A stretch of DNA of 64,000 nucleotides. Source: Flammeovirga agarivorans (GTDB lineage: Bacteria > Bacteroidota > Bacteroidia > Cytophagales > Flammeovirgaceae). The stretch covers positions 1 to 64,000 of the forward strand of contig NZ_JABAIL010000002.1 of the NCBI RefSeq assembly GCF_012641475.1, in the 5' to 3' direction. Below are positions 1-7,335 of this stretch, piece after piece (within the stretch, counting starts at the first letter, position 1; every line of letters begins with the position of its first letter). The notes beneath the pieces were generated by a model, which saw only the letters and a list, made by a program, of their open reading frames with translations, ran no database searches and was not told the DNA's origin. The position numbers and the translations under genes are program-made.

Positions 1-66
1 CCAGGACTCGAACCTGGAACCTACTGCTTAGAAGGCAGTTGCTCTATCCAGTTGAGCTATCGGACC
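1..66 (-). tRNA. tRNA-Arg (anticodon TCT), 3' end cut by window edge
   Basis: Read on the minus strand, the sequence starts with acceptor strand GGTCCGA, followed by a D-arm, an anticodon stem-loop whose loop reads CTTCTAA (anticodon TCT, reading AGA), and a T-arm CCAGG-TTCGAGT-CCTGG. The 3' acceptor strand that should pair with GGTCCGA lies to the left of base 1, so about the last 8 bases are missing. Specificity is assigned from the anticodon. Confidence 0.93.
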
Positions 67-90
67 ATCCTAATAAAGGTTTCTTTATTG

Positions 91-165
91 TCGGGATGGC
101 AGGATTCGAACCTGCGACCCCCTGGTCCCAAACCAGGTACACTAACCGGACTGTGCTACATCCCG
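91..165 (-). tRNA. tRNA-Pro (anticodon TGG)
   Basis: This is a complete cloverleaf on the minus strand. The acceptor CGGGATG pairs with CATCCCG at the other end, with discriminator base A. The anticodon stem CCTGG/CCAGG encloses a loop containing TGG, and the T-arm reads GCAGG-TTCGAAT-CCTGC. The CCA tail is not encoded. It lies 24 bases from tRNA-Arg on the same strand, so the two are probably one transcript. Confidence 0.95.
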
Positions 166-281
166 AGTACCCTTCAACAGGAGCGTTTTTGTTTAATGCG
201 GTGCAAAGGTGGGTGTATTTTGATTAATACGCAAGCATCCTTCTTATTTTTTTATGCTAACCAATGTAAACACATTAATTA

Positions 282-1610
282 TCATCGCTTTGTATTTAAT
301 TTTTTGTATGCCACAATTCTGTCCCCCCTATCTCCAGGGCCCCGATAATAGACAATTATGTCATATATATTTCTTGTCAAATTAAAACTTCCTTCTGCAG
401 CTATATTATCTCTTTCCCTATTTTTTGTATCTAAAACAGTATACATATAGTCGTATCGCCCTTGTTTTAGTAGTGCCGACCCAAAATATTTTCTTGCCTT
501 ATCATCATAAACCATCTTGTATTCTTCATTCAGCTGCCATTCCGAAAATCCACCATACACATAAACATCTCCAGGGAAAGGCGTTTCTGCCTTTAGTGAG
601 AAAATTACTTCCATATAGTCAGCTTCTAACCAGTGATCTCTTTTCCCTGATGCATAAATCAGATAATTTCCATTATAATCTACTCTTTGCTGATTGAAAG
701 CTTTACCATTTCTTATTAAGTCTTCATGCAATCTAACCTTATTGAAGTTTTTCATCACATCTACAGACGACACTGTTGCTCCTCCACCATTGAGACTACT
801 TGTCTCAAAAACTCTAAATTCATTTAAACCCCAGAAGGTATTCTCCCCATTTCCATATGAATAGTCTAATATATGCTCATGTCCACGAATAAATCTAGGC
901 TTAAGGTTTTCTATAGAGTTATCCCATCTTCCATTTTGTAAAATAGCTACAGAAAAATCTCTCATCGCATTCACTACCGTAAGGTCACCGTAATTAACTT
1001 TAAAATCTATTTGTTGTTTGTACCTTCTCTCACTACCGTTTCTATCTACTACCTCACCCACAATTGCTGCAGTTGTTTCAGCTACCAAAAATCTTCTTGT
1101 GATGATTAGATCATTCTTATTCCCCTCTTTATAGACCTTCAACACATAATTACCAGACATTTTAACTTGTGGTAACTGAAATATAAAATGCACGTAAGGG
1201 ACCTTTGTACTCATTGAAAAATCGAATTCATTTAGTTTGAAAGAATTGTAGTCTCTCATAAACTCAATTGGCTGCAACTCTGAAGGTGTCCAATCTCTAT
1301 TGCAATGAACTATTTCGGCTTCGTAATAATCTGCATCATCACCAAACACATCAAATTCCAAAACAAGTGGTGTTCGTTTATTCAAAAAGACAAAAGGAAG
1401 GTTAAGTTGTTTGTTTAACTGATCTCCACCAACGGCATATAACTGCACAGTTCTGACATTTGGGTCATATGTAAAATCAGCATATTTGATGTTCTTATTC
1501 TTATAACTGTCCAGTGTCACTAACTCCCATTTATTGGCTTGGCCATATCCTGTAATTGAGAGTAACAGTAAAATTATAGTGAATGGTATAAATATATTTT
1601 TTCTTGTCAT
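282..1610 (-). CDS. Type IX secretion system plug protein (DUF5103 family)
   Basis: This 442-residue protein starts with a clear signal peptide (basic start, then a hydrophobic stretch up to about residue 22 ending GYGQA). It is therefore exported. The body has the DUF5103 pattern: an N-terminal beta-sandwich with the family's YDPNVRTVQLY and CNRDWTPSELQP segments, and a C-terminal part containing YVYGGFSEWQLNEEYKMVYD. In Flavobacterium this family was identified as the periplasmic plug that closes the SprA outer-membrane translocon of the type IX secretion system. No other T9SS gene is next to it, so the role rests on family recognition. The gene stands alone and ends in an AT-rich stretch before the tRNA genes. 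The start is the first Met before the signal peptide. Confidence 0.85.
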   Translation of the reverse strand: MTRKNIFIPFTIILLLLSITGYGQANKWELVTLDSYKNKNIKYADFTYDPNVRTVQLYAVGGDQLNKQLNLPFVFLNKRTPLVLEFDVFGDDADYYEAEIVHCNRDWTPSELQPIEFMRDYNSFKLNEFDFSMSTKVPYVHFIFQLPQVKMSGNYVLKVYKEGNKNDLIITRRFLVAETTAAIVGEVVDRNGSERRYKQQIDFKVNYGDLTVVNAMRDFSVAILQNGRWDNSIENLKPRFIRGHEHILDYSYGNGENTFWGLNEFRVFETSSLNGGGATVSSVDVMKNFNKVRLHEDLIRNGKAFNQQRVDYNGNYLIYASGKRDHWLEADYMEVIFSLKAETPFPGDVYVYGGFSEWQLNEEYKMVYDDKARKYFGSALLKQGRYDYMYTVLDTKNRERDNIAAEGSFNLTRNIYDIIVYYRGPGDRGDRIVAYKKLNTKR

Positions 1611-2036
1611 TGCTATTTTAGTTTATGGCAGTCATCAATTTAGAAGATTTATTTATCATTATTACTACCACAAGTTTTAAATAAAATAAAATCTCTAAAA
1701 CGAAATCTCCCATCTTAATATACATATCCTAAATACTTAGATTTAATTGAATCTAGAAAGTAAAACTGAACTAAGAATAATTATATTTCACAAAAATAAA
1801 TGAATGATTATTCAATTTAGAATTATTCTCAATAAGTGTAATAATCACAATATTTTAATCAGATACGTGATTTTTCCAAAACTGCTTACTTATATTTACC
1901 GCCAAGATTATAACAAAATATTTGTAAATCTCTTTTTAATCTACTTTATTAGTAAAAAATACTCTGCTTGCATAACATTTTTATGTATTTGAGAGTTACA
2001 CAATAAACAATAAACACACAATAATTTTTAGACACT
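1611..2036. other. AT-rich divergent intergenic region, no gene seen
   Basis: These 426 bases separate the minus-strand plug gene from the plus-strand cytochrome/Fe-S gene, so both promoters should lie here. The stretch is very AT-rich. A 62-codon open frame at 1804-1992 has composition typical of chance AT-rich translation (Ile/Tyr/Phe/Asn-rich, no domain) and is not called. I found no perfect TAnnTTTG box close to either start. Confidence 0.6.
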
Positions 2037-3413
2037 ATGATACAGATTGTGCAACAACTACTCTTTGTGGCTGCAATCGGTTTAACAGGGTATCTTGTAA
2101 CCAAAAGAGCTAGATTCATTTATAGAAATATACAACTTGGAAAAAAAGACATAGAAGTACAAGGAGACAAAAACAAACGACTAGCAAACATGTTCAGATT
2201 AGCATTTGGACAACAAAAAATGTTTGATCGTCCGGTGGTTGGCATCATGCACTTTGCAGTTTATGCAGGGTTTCTTCTTATCAATATCGAAGTTTTAGAG
2301 ATAGTAATTGATGGCTTAACAGGTCAACACCGAATTTTTTCAAATGTTATTCCTTCAGGAGTTTATCATTTCCTTGGTAGCTTTTTTGAAGTTATGGCCT
2401 TATTGGTAACAGTTTCTTGTTTTATCTTTTTAATAAGACGTAATGCATTAAGAATCCCAAGATTTCACATGGACGAGATGAAAGGATGGCCCTATAGAGA
2501 CGCCAACTACATCTTATATGCGGAAATAATTCTAATGACAATGCTTTTCTCAATGAATGCTACAGATGCAGTATTGCAAACACTAGGAAATGAGCACTAC
2601 CCTCCTGTAGGTACTTTCGCTGTATCACAATTCTTTGTTCCCATTTTTGCAGGTTTATCAGAAACAGCTTTAGTAGCGATTGAACGTACAGCGTGGTGGG
2701 TACATATCTTAGGTATTTTTGCTTTTGCAGTATATGTCACATACTCTAAACACCTTCATATCTTCTTGGCCTTCCCGAATACATTTTTTGCTAAGATGGA
2801 ACCTAAAGGACAAATGAGCAACATGGATTCTGTTACCAATGAAGTAAAGATCATGCTTGGTATGCCGGTAGATAACACTGATGCTGGAGAATCTGATGAA
2901 ATGCCCACTTTTGGTGCAAAAGACGTTCAGGATCTTTCATGGAGGAATGTAATGAATGCCTATTCTTGTACAGAATGTGGTCGTTGTACATCACAGTGTC
3001 CTGCAAATATTACTGGCAAAAAATTATCTCCAAGGAAGGTGATGATGGACGTTAGAGACAGAGCAGAAGAAATTGGTAAAAACATCGATGCCAATGGCGG
3101 AACTTTCCAAGATGACGGAAAATCGTTATACGGAGACTTTATTTCCAAAGAAGAATTAATGGCTTGTACATCATGTAATGCATGTGCTGAAGCCTGCCCT
3201 ATCAATATAGATCCCCTTGGAATTATCTTAGACATGAGAAGATATGTCGCTATGGAGGAATCTGGAACACCACAAGAATGGAATATGGTCTTCCAAAACA
3301 TTGAGAATAACCAAGCTCCTTGGGCATTTGCTGCTAGTGACCGTTTTAAATGGGGAGAAGAACTACGTACGCAAGAAATCAAGAAAACAAAAACTGAAGA
3401 ACAAGACGCATAA
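2037..3413 (+). CDS. Membrane cytochrome b-like / dicluster 4Fe-4S protein (EMO- or HdrC-like subunit)
   Basis: The N-terminal half (about residues 1-250) has several hydrophobic helices with conserved-looking histidines (HFAVYAGF, YHFLGSFFE, WWVHILGIF, SKHLHIF), the pattern of NarI/HdrE-type cytochrome b domains that bind heme b. The C-terminal half carries two classical 4Fe-4S motifs, C311-x2-C314-x2-C317-x3-C321-P and C377-x2-C380-x2-C383-x3-C387-P. The next gene, 11 bases downstream, encodes a two-CCG-domain protein. Together they have all the modules of the single-chain ETF:menaquinone oxidoreductase (EMO) and of HdrBC-type enzymes. I infer a membrane complex passing electrons from a soluble donor, such as ETF reduced by acyl-CoA dehydrogenases, to menaquinone. 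Substrate and partner are not shown by the sequence. Confidence 0.82.
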   Translation: MIQIVQQLLFVAAIGLTGYLVTKRARFIYRNIQLGKKDIEVQGDKNKRLANMFRLAFGQQKMFDRPVVGIMHFAVYAGFLLINIEVLEIVIDGLTGQHRIFSNVIPSGVYHFLGSFFEVMALLVTVSCFIFLIRRNALRIPRFHMDEMKGWPYRDANYILYAEIILMTMLFSMNATDAVLQTLGNEHYPPVGTFAVSQFFVPIFAGLSETALVAIERTAWWVHILGIFAFAVYVTYSKHLHIFLAFPNTFFAKMEPKGQMSNMDSVTNEVKIMLGMPVDNTDAGESDEMPTFGAKDVQDLSWRNVMNAYSCTECGRCTSQCPANITGKKLSPRKVMMDVRDRAEEIGKNIDANGGTFQDDGKSLYGDFISKEELMACTSCNACAEACPINIDPLGIILDMRRYVAMEESGTPQEWNMVFQNIENNQAPWAFAASDRFKWGEELRTQEIKKTKTEEQDA

Positions 3414-3424
3414 TAACAACACAA

Positions 3425-4225
3425 ATGGCTGAAAATAATTTTCTAAAAGTGCCTACTATGGCCGAAATGGTAGAACAAGGCAAGCACCCTGAGGTTTTAT
3501 TTTGGGTAGGTTGTGCTGGTTCTTATGATGATAGATATAAAAGAGTGATTACAGCTTTTGTAAAAATATTAAATGAGGTAGATGTTAACTTTGCTGTATT
3601 AGGACCTGAAGAAAGTTGTACAGGAGATCCAGCAAGAAGAGCAGGAAATGAATTCTTATTTCAAATGCAAGCAATGCAAAATATTGAGGTATTAAATGCT
3701 TATGAAATAAAGAAAATCGTTACTGCTTGTCCACACTGCTTCAATACGATAAAAAATGAATATCCAGCCTTAGGGGGAGATTACGAAGTATTGCATCACT
3801 CTCAGTTTTTGCAATCTTTAATTGATGAAGGACGTTTAACATTGGAAGACGGCAATGCTTATAAGGGCAAAAAAGTTACCTTCCATGATTCATGTTATTT
3901 AGGCAGATCAAACAATGTATATCAGGCTCCAAGAAGTGTAATTGAAGCATTGGATGCTGACCTTGTTGAGATGAAACGTTGCAAAACAAATGGCCTTTGC
4001 TGTGGTGCTGGCGGATCTCAAATGTTCAAAGAACCTGAGTCTGGAAATAAAGATATCAATATCGAACGTACCGAAGAAGCACTAAAAACTGATGCAAAAG
4101 TTGTAGCAGTAGGCTGTCCATTCTGTATGACAATGCTGAGTGACGGCATAAAAAATAAAGAGAAAGAAAAAGAAGTTCAGGTAATGGATATTGCCGAGCT
4201 TGTTGCTTCTTCAAAAGGGCTTTAA
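3425..4225 (+). CDS. CCG-domain Fe-S oxidoreductase (HdrB/GlpC-like), partner of upstream gene
   Basis: This 266-residue soluble protein has two cysteine-rich CCG domains (PF02754 type). Visible elements are VGCAGSYDDR near the start, ESCTGDPARR, TACPHC, then SCYLGR, CCGAGG and GCPFCM. In heterodisulfide reductase subunit B and its relatives, such domains hold noncubane Fe-S clusters or zinc. The first domain starts with a single Cys (GCAGS), as in many bacterial homologues. The gene follows the cytochrome/4Fe-4S gene by 11 bases, so the two are almost certainly translated as a pair. A strong hairpin with a T-tract lies 24 bases after the stop and ends the unit. Confidence 0.85.
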   Translation: MAENNFLKVPTMAEMVEQGKHPEVLFWVGCAGSYDDRYKRVITAFVKILNEVDVNFAVLGPEESCTGDPARRAGNEFLFQMQAMQNIEVLNAYEIKKIVTACPHCFNTIKNEYPALGGDYEVLHHSQFLQSLIDEGRLTLEDGNAYKGKKVTFHDSCYLGRSNNVYQAPRSVIEALDADLVEMKRCKTNGLCCGAGGSQMFKEPESGNKDINIERTEEALKTDAKVVAVGCPFCMTMLSDGIKNKEKEKEVQVMDIAELVASSKGL

Positions 4226-4248
4226 TCAAGTCTCTAGAATCTATTACT

Positions 4249-4286
4249 GCGAGTGTATATTAGTTATGCACTCGCTTTTTCTTTTT
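4249..4286 (+). terminator. Rho-independent terminator
   Basis: Stem GCGAGTG (4249-4255) pairs with CACTCGC (4269-4275) across a 13-base loop. It is followed by TTTTTCTTTTT. The hairpin ends the Fe-S/CCG gene pair and lies just before the next start codon at 4308, so that gene needs its own promoter or read-through. Confidence 0.75.
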
Positions 4287-4307
4287 ATATTGCGAAAAAA
4301 AAGAATT

Positions 4308-4799
4308 ATGTACAAAAATTTAGACACACTAGCGGATTCATCACGCCTTTGGATATATCAATCAAATAGAGCTTTTACTTCAGAAGAAATCACTCTTATC
4401 AAAAACTCGTTACTACAGTTCACAGAATCTTGGAACGCACACGGTTCTGATTTACAAAGTAGTTTTGATATCCCTTACAATCAATTTATTGTTATCGCAG
4501 TAGATGAAAATACCGCTGCTGCTTCTGGCTGTTCAATTGATAAATGTGTAGGCGTTATCAAACAGATTGAATCGCATTTAAATATTTCTCTTTTTGAAAG
4601 AACAACCATCGCATACTTACAAGAGGAAGAAGTTGCAACATTCAAATTAAACGAAGCGAAACAACTAGTTTCGGAAGGCACTATCACCCCTACTACAAAG
4701 ATTTTTGACAATACAGTACTTAATCTTGGAGACTTTAAATCGAAATGGATTGTTGATGCTGGAAACTCTTGGTTAAAAAGATATTTTGTTACAGCCTAA
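4308..4799 (+). CDS. Conserved Bacteroidota protein, often labelled 'ABC transporter ATPase'; function unknown
   Basis: This 163-residue protein begins at ATG 4308 (LDTLADSSRLWIYQSNR...). I preferred this start to one 117 bases upstream because the upstream extension crosses the terminator hairpin and is not family-like. It belongs to a small family conserved in Bacteroidota with the signature SRxWIYQxNRxFT near the N-terminus, then AHGSDL, AASGCSID and a C-terminal WxxDAGNSWLKRYF-like end. The family is often annotated as an ABC transporter ATPase in databases, but I see no Walker A, Walker B or LSGGQ motif here. Real function is unknown. No signal peptide or membrane helix is visible, so it is probably cytoplasmic. 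pepE follows 13 bases downstream, suggesting a bicistronic unit. Confidence 0.78.
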   Translation: MYKNLDTLADSSRLWIYQSNRAFTSEEITLIKNSLLQFTESWNAHGSDLQSSFDIPYNQFIVIAVDENTAAASGCSIDKCVGVIKQIESHLNISLFERTTIAYLQEEEVATFKLNEAKQLVSEGTITPTTKIFDNTVLNLGDFKSKWIVDAGNSWLKRYFVTA

Positions 4800-4812
4800 T
4801 TAAACCTAAATA

Positions 4813-5532
4813 ATGAATCAAAGAAATTTATTGATTGTTAGTACTTCTACCGTTCATGGTAAAGGCTATTTAGCTTATTGTGAAGATGCTATCAAATCAT
4901 TTTTTGATGGAATTGAAGAAGTTATCTTTATTCCATTTGCCCGTCCTGGAGGTATTTCTCATGACGAATATACCAGCGTTGCTAAAACCAAATTTAATGA
5001 GTTAGGATTCAAAATGCGTGGTTTACATGAATTTGATAATCCTAAAAAGGCATTAGAAGAAGCTAAAGCCATTTTCACTGGGGGAGGCAACACTTTTGTC
5101 CTACTTGATCAACTTATTAATCAGGGCCTTATCGATGTTATCCAATCTAAAGTAAGTGAAGGATTACGTTATATGGGAACAAGTGCAGGTTCAAATATCA
5201 CAGGTCTTACAATTAATACGACCAATGATATGCCTATTGTTCATCCAAAAACGCTAAATGCACTAGCTCTAGTACCTTTCAATTTAAATCCCCATTATTT
5301 GGATCCTGATCCAAATTCTAAACATATGGGTGAAACAAGAGAAACGAGAATCAAAGAATTCCATGCTTACAATGACCAGATAGTTGTAGGTCTAAGAGAG
5401 GGGTCTTGGCTTCATGTTTCTGGAAATAAAATAACGTTAGAAGGGCCTCTTTCTGCTAGAATTTTCGAAAAAGATAAAACTCCATACGAACTGCAACCAT
5501 CTGATGATTTCACATTTCTAATGGAACAATAA
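4813..5532 (+). CDS. pepE: Dipeptidase E (peptidase family S51)
   Basis: This 239-residue cytoplasmic enzyme hydrolyses dipeptides with N-terminal aspartate in the characterised homologue. Recognition rests on close similarity throughout to enterobacterial PepE: the STSTVHGKGYL start, the GGGNTF turn, the nucleophile elbow GTSAGSN, the TTNDMPIV segment and the LNPHY segment. The catalytic triad is visible at Ser124, Asp139 and His161. The 15- and 22-residue spacings match Ser120/Asp135/His157 of E. coli PepE exactly. Length is normal for the family. It follows the preceding gene by 13 bases, and an 11-bp hairpin lies immediately downstream. Confidence 0.95.
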   Translation: MNQRNLLIVSTSTVHGKGYLAYCEDAIKSFFDGIEEVIFIPFARPGGISHDEYTSVAKTKFNELGFKMRGLHEFDNPKKALEEAKAIFTGGGNTFVLLDQLINQGLIDVIQSKVSEGLRYMGTSAGSNITGLTINTTNDMPIVHPKTLNALALVPFNLNPHYLDPDPNSKHMGETRETRIKEFHAYNDQIVVGLREGSWLHVSGNKITLEGPLSARIFEKDKTPYELQPSDDFTFLMEQ

Positions 5533-5537
5533 TATTC

Positions 5538-5568
5538 ACGGCTATAACTTTATATTTGTTATAGCCGT
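5538..5568. terminator. Hairpin after pepE, terminator-like but without a T-tract
   Basis: A perfect 11-bp inverted repeat, ACGGCTATAAC (5538-5548) and GTTATAGCCGT (5558-5568), has a 9-base loop. The plus strand continues with AAAAATAC rather than a T-run, so it is not a textbook intrinsic terminator in the pepE direction. It may stabilise the 3' end of the mRNA. Confidence 0.5.
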
Positions 5569-5621
5569 AAAAATACAAATATACTTAAATTGATAAATTA
5601 CAATTTGTATTCTTAATACAT

Positions 5622-5629
5622 TACATTTG
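5622..5629 (+). promoter_or_regulatory. Candidate -7 box for the J-domain gene
   Basis: TACATTTG matches the Bacteroidota -7 consensus TAnnTTTG. An upstream TTTG occurs at 5604-5607, but the spacing (14) is shorter than the usual 18-21. It lies 77 bases before the start codon. Confidence 0.4.
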
Positions 5630-5705
5630 TAAACCAAGGTCTGTGAATCTTTACATTTTATTACACTATTAACCCACCACATTCTTCTTATAAGTTTTTC
5701 AAAAA

Positions 5706-6806
5706 ATGAAAATAGATTACTACGAAATTCTAGGAATAGAAAAAGGGGCTGACAAACGACAGATTAAGAAGGCTTACTTAAGCCTTGCCAAAAGATACCA
5801 TCCTGATGTAAATGGAAATAACGAAAGCTTTGAAGAGAAATTCAAGCAAATCAATGAAGCATATGATACGTTGATCAACGAAAGCAAAAGATTTCGTTAC
5901 GATTATGGTATACAACAAGAAGACCTATATACTACTGAAAACACTTCAGCTCAAGAAGAAAACCGTTATTCAGAGGAACGCAATAAACAGAGAGAAGAAA
6001 TAAAAGAAGATCTTGAGCAAGAAAAAGCTAAAGACAAAAAGAGCAAAAAGAAATGGATGCCATTAATGGTAGCGGGTTACGCTGCGGTAATGATTGGAAT
6101 TGTGTCTTTTTTCGTCCAACGCCAGAGTAAACTGGCAGCGTCTACGTATGAAAACGCAAAAATAAACCTTGAAGAAATGCATCTTGACCAAGCTATGCTC
6201 GATGTAAAAGAGCTAACAGAGTTAGATGCACATGATCAAGCAGATATTATTACAGCAGGCATTTATGTCTCAAAAAGACAAGCAAATAGAGCAATAGATT
6301 ACCTGGAACCTAACTTACATAAATTCAAAGAAGACAATCAATTACTTTCAGATGCTTATTACTATTTAGGCAGAGCATATTTTCTAAGAAGACTAGAAAA
6401 TAAAGCAACGGATTATCTCGAAAAATCTCTAGAATATTCATCAAATCCTAATGCAGTTTACTTTTGGTTGGGGAAATCACTAGGCGATTTAAAAATGGAT
6501 TTTGCTAAGGCAGGTGATTTTTATGAAAAAGCTATCAATAATGAAAATTATAAAGAAAGAGCTGTTTTAGAGGCTGGTATCGCTTATCAGAATAATCAAC
6601 AATATGAACTTGCCAAAGATATGTTTATGCAGTTGGTAAATCACCCTACTTATAAAAAAGAAGTAAACTATTATTTGGGCTGGCATTATTTCCTCTACAA
6701 AAAGGACAGAGATAAGGCTTGTATCTTTTGGGAAACGGCCGCAAAACAAGGCAATCCCGAGGCTAGATATCAATACAGTAGAACTTGTGGAAGGATAGGG
6801 AATTAA
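5706..6806 (+). CDS. Membrane-anchored J-domain protein with TPR repeats
   Basis: The 366-residue protein begins with a J domain (residues 1-66: [20 protein letters not shown], then HPD at 32-34). A highly charged linker (about 85-117, rich in Glu/Lys) follows, then one membrane helix (about 118-137), then a helical region with tetratricopeptide-like repeats (about 145-366, for example [33 protein letters not shown]). The J domain of such proteins stimulates an Hsp70 ATPase through HPD. With a cytosolic J domain, the single helix would place the TPR part across the membrane in the periplasm. The DnaJ zinc-finger and client-binding domains are absent, so this is a class C J-protein with an unknown client. 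It is transcribed alone. Confidence 0.85.
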   Translation: MKIDYYEILGIEKGADKRQIKKAYLSLAKRYHPDVNGNNESFEEKFKQINEAYDTLINESKRFRYDYGIQQEDLYTTENTSAQEENRYSEERNKQREEIKEDLEQEKAKDKKSKKKWMPLMVAGYAAVMIGIVSFFVQRQSKLAASTYENAKINLEEMHLDQAMLDVKELTELDAHDQADIITAGIYVSKRQANRAIDYLEPNLHKFKEDNQLLSDAYYYLGRAYFLRRLENKATDYLEKSLEYSSNPNAVYFWLGKSLGDLKMDFAKAGDFYEKAINNENYKERAVLEAGIAYQNNQQYELAKDMFMQLVNHPTYKKEVNYYLGWHYFLYKKDRDKACIFWETAAKQGNPEARYQYSRTCGRIGN

Positions 6807-6834
6807 AAAAGCCTAAGGTAATAACCTCAGGCTT
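6804..6834 (-). terminator. Intrinsic terminator of the mini winged-helix gene
   Basis: Read on the minus strand, AAGCCTGAGGTT pairs with ACCTTAGGCTT and is followed by a T-run (A-run at 804-810 on the plus strand). The one non-Watson-Crick pair is a G-U wobble only in the minus-strand RNA and an A-C mismatch in the plus-strand RNA. This shows the terminator acts on minus-strand transcription and supports the reality of the short gene at 6880-7110. Confidence 0.72.
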
Positions 6835-6879
6835 AAAAGTAGTAATTCTCATTTCATATATTAATATCTTATATATATT

Positions 6880-7110
6880 TTATAATTCGTTTATCTTGTT
6901 TAGACCTAAATCTGTCACATCAGCAAAAGTTCCCTTTGGGCTGATATTTAGGTTGGTAACCAAACCTTCATCTTCGAATTGTTTTGCAATTTGATTTAAA
7001 TCATAAGTACAAAGCGGTAAACCCATAATTTTAGCAAGATGCTGCATAGATTTCCCTTTGTTCATGCACAATCCTAAAAGAAGTTTGTTTGATCTGAAAT
7101 TGAAAGACAT
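6880..7110 (-). CDS. 76-residue mini winged-helix protein, putative regulator
   Basis: This is a small protein with the shape of a minimal winged-helix DNA-binding domain. An N-terminal helix (FRSNKLLLGLC) is followed by a helix-turn-helix-like stretch (SMQHLAKIMGLPLCTYDLNQIAKQFEDEGLV) and a beta-wing ending in a MarR-like tail (DVTDLGLNKINEL). No effector or dimerisation domain is present. Support for it being a real gene comes from a -7 box TACTTTTG upstream, a minus-strand terminator directly after its stop, and a coherent protein in a region with no other gene. It is divergent from the sigma-54 activator at 7336, and a palindrome lies between them, so it may regulate that gene and itself. 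Function is inferred from fold only. Confidence 0.65.
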   Translation of the reverse strand: MSFNFRSNKLLLGLCMNKGKSMQHLAKIMGLPLCTYDLNQIAKQFEDEGLVTNLNISPKGTFADVTDLGLNKINEL

Positions 7111-7157
7111 GGCTGGTTAATACGAGGTTAAAAATTAGGTAAAAATTCGATACGTGA

Positions 7158-7165
7158 CAAAAGTA
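7158..7165 (-). promoter_or_regulatory. Candidate -7 box of the mini winged-helix gene
   Basis: On the minus strand this reads TACTTTTG, a full match to TAnnTTTG, 48 bases before the start codon at 7110. It is followed by TCA. The plus strand therefore reads TGACAAA, the same half-site as in the palindrome at 7289-7302. Confidence 0.45.
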
Positions 7166-7284
7166 GAAAAAAAAAATTCAACGATTAGCATAAATTCGCT
7201 ACCATTTAAAAAAAATTAACACAGACTTTGGTCATCAAACTTGGTATTAGCTATTCTTTTCTATCAATCATAAATAAATTATTG

Positions 7285-7302
7285 TAATTTTGTCATGACA
7301 AA
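7285..7302 (+). promoter_or_regulatory. Candidate -7 box overlapped by a 14-bp palindromic operator
   Basis: TAATTTTG (7285-7292) matches the TAnnTTTG -7 consensus and lies 44 bases before the sigma-54 activator start. Overlapping it is a perfect 14-bp palindrome, TTTGTCATGACAAA (7289-7302). A second small dyad ATGAC-N5-GTCAT follows. A protein bound here would cover the -7 box, so the site looks like a repressor operator. The divergent mini winged-helix protein is the obvious candidate ligand. Confidence 0.5.
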
Positions 7303-7335
7303 TAGTCATACGATAAAAAAATTATTTTACCCTTG

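Noticed and set aside
39-348. Open frames across the tRNA genes
   Set aside because: They run through the two tRNA genes on the opposite strand and have no domain; they are chance frames.
1804-1992. 62-codon open frame in the gap before the cytochrome b-like gene
   Set aside because: Very AT-rich, no recognisable protein, no start signal; typical random translation of AT-rich DNA.
4191-4307. Upstream extension of the conserved protein at 4308
   Set aside because: It overlaps the end of the CCG gene and crosses a strong terminator hairpin.
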